From the NCBI GenBank assembly GCA_905147135.1, contig LR990054.1, positions 17,521,001-17,585,000 on the forward strand: a DNA stretch of 64,000 nucleotides. Reading direction: 5' to 3'. The notes beneath the pieces were generated by a model. The model searched no databases. It was not told the DNA's origin and saw only the letters and a program-made list of their open reading frames with translations. How positions within the stretch are numbered: the stretch's first letter is position 1; each line of letters starts with the position of its first letter. A program made the position numbers and the translations under genes. Source of the stretch: Blastobasis lacticolella (taxonomy: Eukaryota > Arthropoda > Insecta > Lepidoptera > Blastobasidae). Of the stretch, positions 30,326 through 58,690 are shown one piece after another.

Positions 30326-31401
30326 GGGTACAGTGTCCAACAATGAAACGCCAGAAATTCATAGTCTCATAATTCTCTCATTTTTGTAGATATGGATTCC
30401 GTATTTTTTTACGAAGAAAGTCTACTTAATTTGGTATAATGTGGCGTTTATAGTTTTATTTATAAATAGATACATTACCATTAAGAAGGTTTAAAATAAA
30501 AAATGAGAATCGTTTCATTGTGTATACCCAGGCGTACACAATGAAACATCCTGTGTCCTACAGTGAAGCACTGTTATTAATTTTGACTTTTTGTATTTAG
30601 TGTGATTATTGAAAAAAGTAAATGAAAATATTATTAAATTTTAATAATTAAAGGTTTTATTCAAAGTTTTACACTCTATTCAGACTTTAAAAGTTTCTTT
30701 TAGGTTTGTCTTAGGTACTATTATTTAATTACTTAAAGATTAATCAGTCTCAAAAAAATTTAAATAACTAATATTACGTAGTTTTGTTAACATCGTAGTT
30801 AGGCGTTAATCTTTTATCTTCCAATGACACATCACGAATATTTTTATGTTTTTTGACGTTTCGGAACAGTGTAGGATAAGCCACATTGCACTGTTTTGCG
30901 GCTTTTCGTAAGCTTATTCCTTGTCTTTTAAGTCTTATAGCTTCAAGCATATTTTTCGATGAATAGTTACCCTTCTTTCATAATGAAACACTGTTTCATT
31001 GTGTCCACCCTACAACTGTGTCATTGTTGGACAACTGGGATATTTTATAATAACCTCAAAAAATTACCTACAAAAACATACAATTTATTAGGTGAACTAG
31101 TTCACGTGAATCTATGATACATCTACATAGCAACGCAATACTGAGAAAAATGGAATTCACCATAGTATTTAACTGAAAAATCAAATTTAAATAAAATCTT
31201 ACTTTTTAGTCAACAAAACCAAGGTAGCTCCGCAGACACGTCATTTTACAAGCGGCGAGCATGCAAAATAAGTCAGGATCGGGGGTGTACGAGGCTGTCT
31301 GGACTAGGCATACTGCACTATCTGGCAACTTCGCATTTCGGAAATATGGCGCTGTTTCATTGTGTACTACTGTTTCAACGTTGGACACCCGACCCTACCC
31401 T
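30326..31401 (-). mobile_element. Pogo-like DNA transposon remnant keeping a psq HTH (about 1.08 kb)
   Basis: The ends are inverted: left GGGTACAGTGTCCAACAATG, right reverse complement AGGGTAGGGTCGGGTGTCC followed by AACGTTG. TA lies at both borders. On the minus strand, 30,975-30,786, an open segment contains NMLEAIRLKRQGISLRKAAK followed by QCNVAYPTLFRNVKK. This is the pipsqueak-type helix-turn-helix found at the N-terminus of pogo/Tigger-like transposases. No DDE catalytic domain is visible, so the copy is non-autonomous. CACAATGAAAC-like motifs recur inside the ends. Confidence 0.78.
30786..30975 (-). pseudogene. Transposase N-terminal psq HTH fragment
   Basis: About 62 codons, from KKGNYSSKNM to a stop after VNKTT. 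The G-N-[YW]-S...N-x2-A-I-R...S-L-R-K-A-A...Y-x-T-L pattern is that of psq domains. An in-frame TGA precedes it, so either an intron or a break separates it from a start. Confidence 0.72.
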
Positions 31402-31560
31402 TAAACGACTGTTTTCGAATATGTAATTGGAACATTATGCTATGAGTGTGAATAAAGTAATTTTTAAAAATTTTATAGACGCGTGAAAAAAGTGTATATT
31501 TAAACGACTGTTTTCGAATATGTAATTGGAACATTACGATATGAGTATAGATAAAATATA
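31402..31560 (+). repeat. 98-bp direct duplication flanking the pogo-like element
   Basis: TTAAACGACTGTTTTCGAAT starts at 31,402 and again at 31,499. The unit ends CGTGAAAAAAGTGTATAT, and the same end (GGCGTGAAAAAAGTGTA) stands immediately left of the pogo-like element. The element therefore sits at a junction between repeat units. Confidence 0.8.
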
Positions 31561-31564
31561 TTAC

Positions 31565-31845
31565 GACAGAGCCATCTTAACAGATAAGACAACAAACACA
31601 TTTCAATCGACCTGATATCACTCTAGTAGACAAAATAAACAAAACAGCATTCCTGATTGACATTGCAATTCCGAACACCCATAACTTACAAAGTACAATC
31701 GCTGAGAAACTCTCCAAATATACAGACTTAAAAGACGAGATAACAAGAATTTGGAAATTAAAAACCGTTACTATAGTGCTGGTTATTTTGTCTGCTACAG
31801 GTGTCATCCCGAAACAATTACATACCTCTATAAAACATTATCCCT
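31565..31845 (+). pseudogene. Non-LTR reverse transcriptase C-terminal fragment, frameshifted
   Basis: The frame reads ITLVDKINKTAFLIDIAIPN, then EKLSKYTDLKDEITRIWKLK. This matches the well-known RPDI-x-L-x-D...KT-x2-[LI]IDV...EK-x2-KY-x-DL-x2-E segment of insect non-LTR elements. A frameshift separates it from the upstream YDRAILTDKT. It is a dead fragment. Confidence 0.75.
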
Positions 31846-31881
31846 GTCCTCATCCTCGTACGTTTTAATGCAAAGCGGTTA

Positions 31882-33598
31882 GGGTGAGGTGTCGAACAGT
31901 GACCCACAAAAAAGATAAAACAATCATAACTCATAAGTTTGTCAATATCATGAAATGTTTTGTGTTCTAGTCATTGCGTAATATATCTGACTCTCATTTT
32001 GTATATAAGTTAATGGAAAAAGATTTATAGATAAAATGATAATGCAGATTTTTTGAAAGATGGGAAATGTCTCATTGTGTTCACCTCGTGGCACACATTG
32101 AACCAGGGGGTTGGTCTACAGCAAACCGGGGAGTACACAGTGAGCCCGACGAATGAGATCACCATTTTTAACGTTTCCTCGTTGTAGTTATTAGCATAGT
32201 AGATAAATCAGATAATGAATCATGTCATGAATATTACCAATGAATAAATATGAAATATATAATAATAAATTATTTATAAATGTGTAAACAGTTAGTTTTA
32301 TTCACCAAAATAACTGTGAAGACTATAAATCAACATAAATCAATAACAACATAACTTAACCTATTTTCTAATTACAGTAATTGATGATATATTTTAAGGT
32401 TGTATTATAATAAATAGTCAACTAGCTACACTAGAATTCTTAAGATCTATAATAAGACTGAATTGCTTATTTAAAGAAAATTACAATCTTTGAATGGCAA
32501 CTTCTTCAAAGTCATTCTTAAAAGACATAACAAACAATAAGATTTCTGGAGGTATGTTTATTTTCGTGAGCTATGAAAAATATTTTTGAATACTTTGCAA
32601 ACAATTAAAAAGGAAGTGCGGTAAATAATTTTTAGCATGATTAATAATTTAGACATAAGTTGAAGCTAATAGTGACCAAATAACTGAATGTCTACAAGAA
32701 GGACTGAGAAGGAGTAACAAGGAAAGATTATCCCCAGATTATTGCCATATCTACCTTTATTATGTTTACTACTGTCAGTCAATACGGACTTATCGTGTTC
32801 CTATTATATTTTAGACGTCTAACGACAGTGGTGGTGTGGTAGGGTAGGAGTATCCCATACAAAAATTGATGTAGAAAAAAGTAAGTGATGGAGTAGGGAT
32901 TCGATCCACTGGTGGAGGTTAGGGGTACACACGCGGTTAAGGGTAGGGTACATGTAGGAGTGGGATAGAGGTAGAGTTCATTAAATTAAAACCACGCGAA
33001 CCAAGACACGCCGTCACCACAATTCATGTACCTATTCAAGAAAACTGACGGCAGTAGCCTGATATTGCCTACTCGCATTTTTTAAATGGAATCACTCTAA
33101 AAAAATAACCAGTAGCTGATTTATATGAATATTAAATGTAAAATAATTAATAAAATCAGAATTTTGATGTTGTACACAGTGGAGCGGTGGCTCACTGTTC
33201 GTGCCGGTGTAGTGGGTCACTATGACTACCACACACACCTCTACTGATATTAAATTCATCAAAAAATTAATCATCAAAGTAGGATTCATGAATGTACGAC
33301 CAAACAATGCAAAGATATTCAGTACAGAAATAGAAAAATACATTACTTTTAAAAGATGCAGTATAAGGTTGAAAACCTAAAAATTACTACTTAGGATTTT
33401 CCGTGTTTTTACGCCGAAAATCACAAAAAGCCCTGAGTCGCAGGCGTTGTGCACTGGAGCTCGTTACCAACTGGAAAGCAAGAAGAGCGGTAAAAACCAA
33501 GTACGATTACGCTTACTGCACGATCTGGCAACGTTGTTTTATGGTGATACTAATGGTGGCTAACTGTGTACTACTGGTTCGCTGTTCGACATCTCACC
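31882..33598. mobile_element. Second pogo-like TIR element, related to 30,326-31,401 (about 1.7 kb)
   Basis: The left end GGGTGAGGTGTCGAACAGTG and the right reverse complement GGTGAGATGTCGAACAGCG are inverted and bordered by TA. Shared features with the first element include TACTGCACGATCTGGCAACG near the right end (TACTGCACTATCTGGCAACT in the first) and GTGTACTACTG just inside it. No transposase frame is intact. Confidence 0.72.
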
Positions 33599-33926
33599 TA
33601 AACACTTGCAGAATAGTACGGAAGTTTTTACAGGCTACAGTAGATTAACATGAAACACACTTGGCCTAGGCCCGTGTGTTTCATCAAAATACCAGTATTT
33701 CTTTAATACTGAGACATGTAAAGATAACATAACAATAATAATAATAATAGGTGAAAGATTTTTAAAAATCGGATACTTAAGTTATTTTTGAGTTTAACCA
33801 TTACAAACAAACAAACGGAAGAAACAAGTAAAGCTACTGGGGCCCAAGTCTGCTAATTTTCGTTAACTTTTACCTTGTCCAGATTTGGCGAGAGTCGCCG
33901 CGATTTCGCCCCGGGCAGGAATGGTA

Positions 33927-34040
33927 CCGCCGATCTCCAATCACATGATACCACCGTCTGGAATGACGTCACAGAATATCCGAAATGCATATTGTGACGT
34001 CATTCCTGAGGGGTGGGATCATGCTATTGGAGATTGGCGG
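33927..34040. mobile_element. Foldback MITE F, copy 2 (about 114 bp)
   Basis: The arms CCGCCGATCTCCAAT and ATTGGAGATTGGCGG are inverted, then GAATGACGTCACA pairs with TGTGACGTCATTC. TA is present at the left (33,925-33,926); the right one reads TG. The terminal motif is shared with 20,315-20,455, though the interiors differ. Confidence 0.7.
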
Positions 34041-34806
34041 TGCCGCTGCAGGTCTACGCGCGTGGTAGGTGTTATCGATCGATATTCAATTGAGACTCCA
34101 TTATATAAAATGGGCTTTCCACAAAAATAATTATCAATGTTGCCTCCAAAAATAAGCCTACCAAGTTACCAAACGAACGCACAATCAGAAATAAGTAGTC
34201 CAATGGCAGTTTAATGGAATGTCAATGACAAACCCAGAGATTTTTATACCAGGAAAAATCATTGATCTTAAGCCCGTCTTCAACTTCACCTCCTAACCTT
34301 AGGGACTCCTAACACATCGAATTTTCATGAAAATCCGTCACTTGGTTATCCGGTGAAATCGAGCATTAGAATACCAAAAACGTCTCCATCAAATAAGAAA
34401 TTAAATAATTGTGCCATTCGCAAACATGTTGTAATTGGGGTCTTATGAAGAAACAATTAAATAGGTAGGCATCTTCTAGGCTACAAGTTATAGCATGCTT
34501 GCTTTTAAAACATGACTGAACCGCTCTTGCAACGTACCTATATACATAAACAAATTGTCATGGAGACCATTTTTGCTAAAGCAAGAAATACAGGTCTTAC
34601 TGAATCGTTTACCCATTTGCACAGAAACGATGAGGACAACAAATAATTGATGACCAATCGATTTCCTTCCTTATTGACAGGTATGTACGTCCAACTAGAT
34701 TGGATCAATCACAGGTAGTATATATTTCTCATTGTCAAATTTCAGGTAGTTTTCAGTCAGGTCAGTTAGATTAAATGAAACCACAACTATAAAAAATATT
34801 AATAAT

Positions 34807-34812
34807 TTTATT
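34807..34812 (-). terminator. Candidate poly(A) signal of cathepsin L
   Basis: AATAAA on the minus strand, about 610 nt after the stop codon. It would give a 3' UTR of about 0.6 kb; no nearer canonical signal was seen. Confidence 0.4.
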
Positions 34813-35420
34813 ACAAACTTATGTTAATTTAAATCTAAAACACACAAGTAAGCTATATCACATGACTCGAGATATACATACGGTACTCAAAAGTAAAAAA
34901 AAATCACTTACAATATTATTATACATTTTCCACTTAGCTCAAGAAGGGAATGTTCACAATTATGGTAATGTGATGTTTGTATTCATGGCGAAAAATTGAG
35001 TTTTTAAATGCTACAAAATATCTTTTTTTCTTAAATAACTTAAGATGGTCATATTTAATATTGATACTATTGAATTGTACACTAATAAAATACCACTGTC
35101 CACACGTTAGTAAAGTATCCGAATGATAGTCGATTTGCAAATTGTACCTTTATAATTAAATAGCAATTCTAGATCACCAGGTGAGATCTCAAACGCTTGG
35201 CCAAAGGTAAAAAAGACAGCACAAAATTACACAACGACCTTGGGAAAAAGTCACCTAAAAACTGGGGACAATTCCCCAAACTTTTCCCACAAATCGACAC
35301 CACTCGAACCTTTCCACCGCGCTCAGTCCACCTAGACACCCTAAACCTAGTCTAGGAGTAGGACAAGATTCCCCGACGTCCCTAGACTTAGGTTAGGGTA
35401 GCTACCGATCCCTAGCGACT

Positions 35421-51633
<16,213 letters not shown>

Positions 51634-53721
51634 GATTAACTGGAATAGACCATTACTATTAAGATCTAAAAAACAATCAACTTTTCATAATCAACAGTGT
51701 GTTATCTTATACTACGGTGGTCGCATTTTCTATCTTTGACTATCTTTTGACTCATGAATAATTTATTTTGGACTGTTATCGGCGTAGTCCGATGACGAAC
51801 GAAACAATGGGTTATGAAATGATTAGTATCCGTTCGCCTTACTTTTTCCGCCGATGCTGATAGGGGCTTAGACAAAACAAAGAGGCTGGCTGTAATTCAC
51901 GGACCGACAAACTAAGCGCGAATGGGTTGATTCTAACCCCAAAAATATTTAAAACTATTGAATTAAATTATAGCCTCCAAGGCCCTATCAAAGTAGGAAC
52001 AAGATAGACAATTAAAACAAGATTGGCAAACATTTGTATCACCATTCCAAATACAAACGTTTCTAAAGTACAGCAACCGTTGGTTAGAAGATGCAATTAA
52101 AAAAAACAGGAAAAATCGAGAAAAGGCAACTTTTTTCCTCAGTGCCTCCTTTGCTACACTCCCAACTCAACCGTTCCAAAGTACGGTATTGAGATACCTT
52201 CAGGGGTTCGTCCACTAGCACAATTGTCTTGCTGTAACCATTTTCTACTGTCCTTGTATGTAGAATAAAGAGTTATAAATAAATAATAGTATTGAATGAG
52301 GGAGTTTTATTAATGTTATCGACAGATAATAGGTACGTATTTCCCAAACTACTGGGCCGATTTTAATGAAAACACTAAGAACCGTCTCGATTAAACAGGT
52401 TTTCTAATAAGGAAAACTGCATCGAAATCGGTCCATCCATTCGGGACTACGATGCCACAGATAGACAAACTGATAGGTATTTTAGACACGTCAAATTCAT
52501 AGGTAAAAATCACCTCTCCTTTTGCGTTTGAAGTTAAAAAAATCGAGAAAACGCACCGAGACTACGCGGTGGAATATGTCCAAGGAAAGTAGGGCCGCGT
52601 GGACTACCTAACGAATTATGTAAATTGAATACTTAGGCACTACGTAATATACCTACCAATTACCCAAGCATAAGTAGGTATACAAAAGTGTGCAATTTAA
52701 ATTTAACTCAGAAATAATGAATTCAAGCATTATTTTTAAAAAGCGGTACACTATAATGCACTTTTTAATTAGGTAGGTATTGTCTGATGCAATAAGTAGG
52801 TAGGTAGGTAGATACAAAATAAATGTTGTCTTTTCTTATCATGATGGTATTATTGAAGATAATAAAATAACAATTTAGGTGAACAATACAATGAAGCCCG
52901 CATCCGTATCCTAACAAAGCCCCAAAATTCCTACTCTTTGTTGATAAATAAAAACTTGATCATAGCACTTATTTTTATGAATTGCCTTTCTTACCAATTA
53001 TGGCCATCGTAGATAGAGAATTGTAAATACCACTCAATTTATCATTAGCTGAATCTAATTACGCGATACTACGCAGTCGAGTTACGACTTTGGCTAGCGA
53101 ACAAAGAAGGTGGTAGCTACTCAAGGCGGAATAGTAGTTCACCATACTTGTTATTCCAAAAAATATTTACAAACAACTTTGTAAATAATTGTTAAAACAT
53201 TGAACTTAACTTACCTTACTTATTAAGCCTCTTACTTAAAGATTAAACTTAAACAATAATATTCCACAAAACTCGTAGATGACAAGCAAAAATATTCCTC
53301 AAACACGTCCACCTCCCCTGATAATTCGATGGCGTTTGATAGCCGGAAAGAATGATGAATGAATTTATGTAAACAGGAAGTACCACTTGCTTGGTGCACA
53401 AATCGCAATGCAATCGAATGAAAATATCGATTTTTCACCAATGTATTTTATATCCTTGCAACACTTTAACCGTTTTTGACACATACACTTGAGTTTAAAT
53501 GTTGTGATGAAGTGAGCTAGCAAACGTATTTCTCTTTCTAATCTGTATTGTAATCTGTGTTCTAATGTGTAGTTGGCTGTATTCATTTCGCCTCCTTAAA
53601 CTGTATTCAATAGGATTTTAAAAGTTGTTTGACGTTTGACGGAAAGTGAGGTTATGAATGCGTGATAGTAAATGGTTCTGTGTTTATTGCTGTTTATGTA
53701 GCGATTATTAATAACTTGAAC
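51634..53721. other. Divergent spacer between cathepsin L and DDX10
   Basis: About 2.1 kb between start codons should contain the cathepsin L 5' UTR exon and both promoters. At 52,325-52,500 there is a transposon remnant (CCCAAACTACTGGGCCGATT, then GAAATCGGTCCATCCATTCG). A short GGTAG run is at 52,795-52,815. The rest is AT-rich and unassigned. Confidence 0.55.
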
Positions 53722-56596
53722 ATGAAGAAAGATAATCCGAGTGAAAATAAGCAAGGGCGTCGTAAGAAATTCCAACTCTATAAACCTAGAAAAAAGAAAA
53801 GTGTAGAAGAAGACGCAGCGATACAATATTTACAATCTCAATACGACAAGGTATTGTAATGTGGTATTTTATTTGTTTAAAACCTTAATAAACAATGTAT
53901 TTATATCTCATTCTTCGTTTTTATATAGTGTTTTATATTAATTATATTGTTGCAGATCAATGTAGAAGAAATAAACACATTTAAAGATTTTCCATTGTCG
54001 CAGAAAACTTTGAAAGGCCTTAAAGAAAATAACTATGTGACTCCCACAGAAATTCAGAAACAAGCTATTGGAGTAGCATTGCAAGGAAAAGATATACTAG
54101 GTGCTGCCAAGACTGGCTCTGGTAAAACACTTGCATTTCTGATACCAATAATAGAATCTTTGTTTTGTAAGAAATGGACTCGTATGGATGGTTGTGGAGC
54201 ATTGGTAATATCACCAACAAGGGAGTTGGCTTATCAAATTTATGAGACTCTCAGGAAAATTGGTTTTCTCCATGACTTTTCTGCTGGCCTTATAATTGGT
54301 GGACAGAACTTGAAGTTTGAAAAGAAAAGAATGGATCAAGTAAATATACTGATTTGTACACCAGGAAGATTGCTGCAACATATGGATGAAAATCCACTAT
54401 TCAACTGTAATAATCTGCAAATTCTTGTGCTAGATGAAGCTGACCGTTGTCTTGATATGGGCTTTGCGACCACAATGAATGCCATAATAGAGAACTTACC
54501 ACCTGAAAGACAAACTCTTCTATTCTCAGCAACACAAACTAAATCGGTCAAAGACTTAGCAAGACTCAGTTTGTCATTCCCTACATACATCGCTCCTCAT
54601 GAACAAGCTGCAACGGTGACCCCAGAGTCACTTCAACAGAGTTACATTGTCTGTGAAATTGACGAAAAACTGGGTATACTGTGGTCGTTTATTAGAAACC
54701 ATTTGAAGCAAAAGGTGTTAGTATTCATGTCCACTTGTAAACAAGTAAAATATACTTATGACCTGTTTTGTAAGTTAAGACCTGGAGTGAGTTTGCTGGC
54801 TTTATATGGGACATTGCATCAGGAGAAACGAGAGAGGATATACAATGAGTTTTGTAGAAAGTCTAATGTAGTGTTGTTTGCTACTGATTTAGCCTCCAGA
54901 GGGTTGGATTTCCCTAAAGTTAACTGGGTAATTCAGATGGACTGCCCAGAAGATGTCGAAACGTACATACACCGTGCTGGACGCACTGCCAGAGGTGTGT
55001 TTGGCAAAGGAGAAGGTTTACTTATGCTATTACCACAAGAGGAGAAAATTGTAGAAGATTTGACTAAAGCTAAAATTCCCATCAACAAAATTTCAGTTGA
55101 CCCCTCTAAGGTGGTTGCTCCACAAAGAAAAATAGAAGGCTTGCTCTCAGACAACACAGAATTGAAACAAACTGCACAGAGAGCTTTTGTGAATTATTTA
55201 AAATCTGTGTATTTGATGAAAAATAAAGAAATATTTAATATACATACCATAGACACCGATGCTTATGCAAGGTCATTGGGTCTCATTGTGCCTCCAAGAA
55301 TAAGGTTTTTGCAGAAATATCAGGCCAATAATGCTCAAAAATCTCTGAAAAATGATTCACAGAGTAATGACGTAGTAACGAAATTAATGGCTAGAGCTGG
55401 TGCAGATGATGATTCAGAGCAAAGTTCATTAGAAAGTGATACAGAAGATGAAGAAGTATTTAAAGCTGCATTGGAGAAGAAAGCTAAAAATAAAACAAAG
55501 AAAAATGAAATTCCTCAACTTGAATTTCACAATGATGTTGAAAGTGATGAAGATGATTTCTTACAAGTTAAAAAAGTCAATGTAGACGTTGAACCCACAT
55601 CTACTGAAGTTGAAACCAAAATCTCCAAGAAGAAATCTAAACCATTGACAAAGGCAGCTGTAGCAAAGAAAATTTTGAAGAAGAAAATTACAGTAAATAC
55701 AAAAGTCAAATTTACTGAAGATGGAGAGGCAATAGGAGATGAAAAGAAAGATTTAAAATCTGAAGCAGCTAAGCAGTTTGCAAATGAGAATGTTGGAGGA
55801 ATTGACATAGAGAAAGCAAAAGAAGTGTTGCAGGAGGAAGATAAATATGACAAAATTCGATTTAGGGAAAAGGTTAAAGCAAAACATAAAGAGCAGAAAC
55901 GGAAACTTAAAAATAAAAAGAAGGAAGAGGAAGGAGAGAAAGATGACTTTGGATCGCAGTCTGAGTCTGACGGTCCAGATTTGTCTTGGTTACCGGATCC
56001 AGACAAAATATATGGCAAAAAAGAAAGTGATGGAGACAGTTCAGGCGATGATGCACCTTCTAATAGTCATTCAGATGATGATGACTCCATGAATAGTGAA
56101 GGTGCTTCAGAAGAAGAAATTGACAATAAATATCACAGGTACAGTTATATTGTAATCACTTAATAGTCACTTACATTGAATTAAATTAAATTAAAAATCA
56201 TTTATTTCAGACAATGTCCATACATTTAGGTTAATTCTTTATATACATATAATAATGTTGAAAACTTTTTTTTTAATGAAGTCAAAATATAATACAAATG
56301 ACAAATTTAAAAACAATCAAATGTATAATCAGCTGCTTGATATAGAATGGGCAAGTAATATAAATATGAATTCATATTCATATTTATATTAATGCACTTA
56401 GGTTCTTTTGTTCACTTACTAACATGTTATTAAATTATTTTGCAGGCCACCTAAAAGGAAGCTTATTGAAAGCAAAGGTATCCCTCAAGAAAGTATAAAG
56501 CCGCGAAAAGTGAAGAAATTGAAGGATGTAGCTTCATCACTTTCAGTCTCAGAGGCAGAGGCTCTGGCGATGCAGTTATTGAATTCTAAGCGGTAG
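53722..56596 (+). CDS. DDX10: DDX10/Dbp4-type DEAD-box RNA helicase
   Basis: Nucleolar ATP-dependent RNA helicase of the Dbp4 family, which acts in early pre-rRNA processing and 40S subunit assembly (family knowledge). Three exons with matching phases: 53722-53850, 53956-56138, 56446-56596, giving 820 aa. Residues 1-43 are basic. Visible motifs are the Q motif near Q77, motif I AKTGSGKT (94-101), Ia PTRELA, Ib TPGR, II DEAD (203-206), III SAT (234-236), V ATDLASRGLDFP and VI HRAGRTAR (382-389). After about residue 500 the tail is acidic and lysine-rich, as in this family. The first ATG in frame with the exon 2 phase was chosen; nearby upstream ATGs are out of frame. Exon 1 is separated from exon 2 by a 105-bp intron. 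Confidence 0.96.
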
Positions 56597-56639
56597 TTGA
56601 TCTAGTGCGTAATTCTATTTTGTAAAATGTTGTAACGTT

Positions 56640-56645
56640 AATAAA
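56640..56645 (+). terminator. Poly(A) signal of DDX10
   Basis: AATAAA, 43 nt after the DDX10 stop codon and followed by an A/T-rich stretch. It would give a very short 3' UTR. Confidence 0.65.
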
Positions 56646-57564
56646 ATAATTACAAAAACTGTTTCTACTTTTTTGGGGAAATTCTATAAAATCGCCTAAT
56701 GAATTACACTCAGTCTGTAAGGTCAAAGATCTAGCACATGATTCAATGCGGTCCACGAATCCAGCCGATATCAATTCAATTCAATTCTTTTATTGCGTCA
56801 AATATTGCGTATGAAACTCGTACGTAACTATATGCTACCTACCCGCACTTGCAATAAATTTGTTTGTTTGCGGGCGGTACTTAGTGGTACTGTCCTGATG
56901 CTCAAGTAGCCTAAAATTCAAATGTAGCCATACCTAATCTCCCAAACTTGCTAGTAGCTAAACGAACGGTGAAGAATCTCGGCCGGTCGGTAGAGTAGAA
57001 TATTGCGCCTTTTGATGTCTTAAGGCGACTAAAATAATAGTTTTAGAAAACAGGCCTTTCAGTTGAGTATTTATTTCCTTTTTAGTATTTTAATTTTTAA
57101 CCCTGCGATCTCCAACACACCCCAACACAATCTTTACAATATATGACTCACCTCATATATTGTAAAGATTTGAGAAATAAATAATTTTTTATTTATTTTT
57201 TACCTTTCAAGCTTAGAGCTTTCGCTCTCCTAGCCGATTGCTATTTACGGCTGTCCGCATCGTCCTGTCTCTAAAGGACAGGTTCTCTAAGACCATAATT
57301 AGAGCTGCAGGCCGAGCTGACTCGAATTGAACGTCGCCACCTTGAAACTAGAGTGTTGAAATGCAACTTATGGCCACGCTATAGCAGCGGAGCGACCGCG
57401 CAACTCCCCTTTTCTATGGGGCAATGAGATTTATCTCCTACTAGAGTGGCACAAGTAGGAACTGTACGTCATGAAGTAGTTTTGATTGCCACTGCTTCAA
57501 CAATTCTTGCTCTAGTGCTTTATTGTGCAGCGTTAATTTTCCTTAATTTTAATATTTTTTTTAG

Positions 57565-58440
57565 TTTGGGGGTAGCTAGCTATTACATGCAGCATCTGTA
57601 ATGCACACTCGCTTAAAAGTTTGTCAGGCGGTGTCGTGGGGGCCGGGTTGCTCTTTTCCCTCAAATATGGTTGAATTGGTCGATGGCTGGGCCCTGCGTT
57701 ATACTCGTGAACGGCTGCTGCCTTGGTGGACTGTCTTACTCTTGCTGATAAGTTAGTTATGTAGTTTTGGGTAGCTTTCTTCTGTTAAGTTAGTTATGTA
57801 GTTTTAGGTAGTTACTAAGTGTTTCCTTCCGACTTTCCTAACAACACACACAACACAGTGACACGCTGACCGCCCTATGACCGTAGATAAATGTATCCCT
57901 CGCCAACCGAACCGTGCTCGACAATGCCAGGCAGAGCCCGAATGCTATATTATATTATATAGGTATGTCTAGTATAATTAAGAAAAAACCACCTAAAACT
58001 ACAGCCAGAGTAAGCCAGTCCATCAAAGCAGCACCCGTTCACGAGTATAACGCAGGGCTCAGCCATCGTCCAATTCAACCATATTTGAGGGAAAAGAGCG
58101 ACCCGGCCCCCACGCCACCGCCAGACAGACTTTTAAGTGAGCGTGCACAACACATGCTGTATGTGGTAGGTAGTCGCTACCACCCAACTCTATCCTATCC
58201 CTTCCCTATCGCTACCTTACCCCTACCCTATCCTTCCATTGCCTTAACCCTACCCTACCACTAACTTACCCCTACCCTACCACTATCTTACCCCGACCCT
58301 ACCACTATCTTACCCCTACCCAACCCTATACTACCTTACCTCTATCTTACTCCAACCCTACCCTACCCTACCCCTACTCTAACTATTACCCTACCCCTAC
58401 CCTAGCGCAGACAGGAGACACCATGTGTGGGAGAGGAAGG
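57565..58440. repeat. Head-to-head inverted pair of repeat D, with CTACC-type tail
   Basis: At 57,580-57,760 the D core is in reverse (TTTTCCCTCAAATATGGTTG, GCGTTATACTCGTGAACG). At 57,920-58,185 it is forward (CACGAGTATAACGC, CAACCATATTTGAGGGAAAA). The forward copy runs into a CCCTACC microsatellite (58,190-58,410), as does the copy at 13,240. A 30-bp direct duplication (GTTAAGTTAGTTATGTAGTT) lies in the spacer. Confidence 0.8.
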
Positions 58441-58459
58441 AAAATTAACTTAGCGTTAC

Positions 58460-58690
58460 TGACATCGCAGATAAGCTGCAAGAGTGCCGCTTTCGATGGT
58501 ATGGCCAGTATGGCCACGTCTCGCGCAGACCGGCGTTACTTAGGGTATCGTTCATCGTCGTCCTTTTTGGATGATGGAAGGACACATAAGGGGATGTAGT
58601 AGACCGAACAAATTGCACAAAGAGACGTAGGAAGACGGACCCCGGGCCCTCACGTGTGAGAGTACAAGCGGAACTAACGCCAAGGTGACT
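58460..58690 (+). pseudogene. Non-LTR reverse transcriptase C-terminal fragment
   Basis: The frame reads IADKLQECRFRWYGQYGHVS RRP (continuous in the DNA). It matches the KM-x-E-x-RLRWYGHV-x-RR segment of RTE-type and related insect elements, with a 9-nt duplication that repeats the YGH part. No other domain is present. Confidence 0.65.

Larger units (their letters stand above)
20898..34806. other. Repeat-rich intergenic region between ZC4H2 and cathepsin L
   Basis: About 14 kb lies between two convergent genes. I found no host exon in it. Identified elements are listed separately. Stretches 20,898-21,650 (ZC4H2 3' UTR side), 22,640-23,400, 28,440-29,230, 29,840-30,320 and 34,060-34,800 show nothing I can name. 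Candidate poly(A) signals for ZC4H2 are AATAAA at 21,465-21,470 and 21,945-21,950. Confidence 0.6.

Noticed and set aside
33092..33343. Minus-strand frame of 83 codons
   Set aside because: It lies inside the second pogo-like element, is AT-rich and hydrophobic by composition, and shows no transposase motif.
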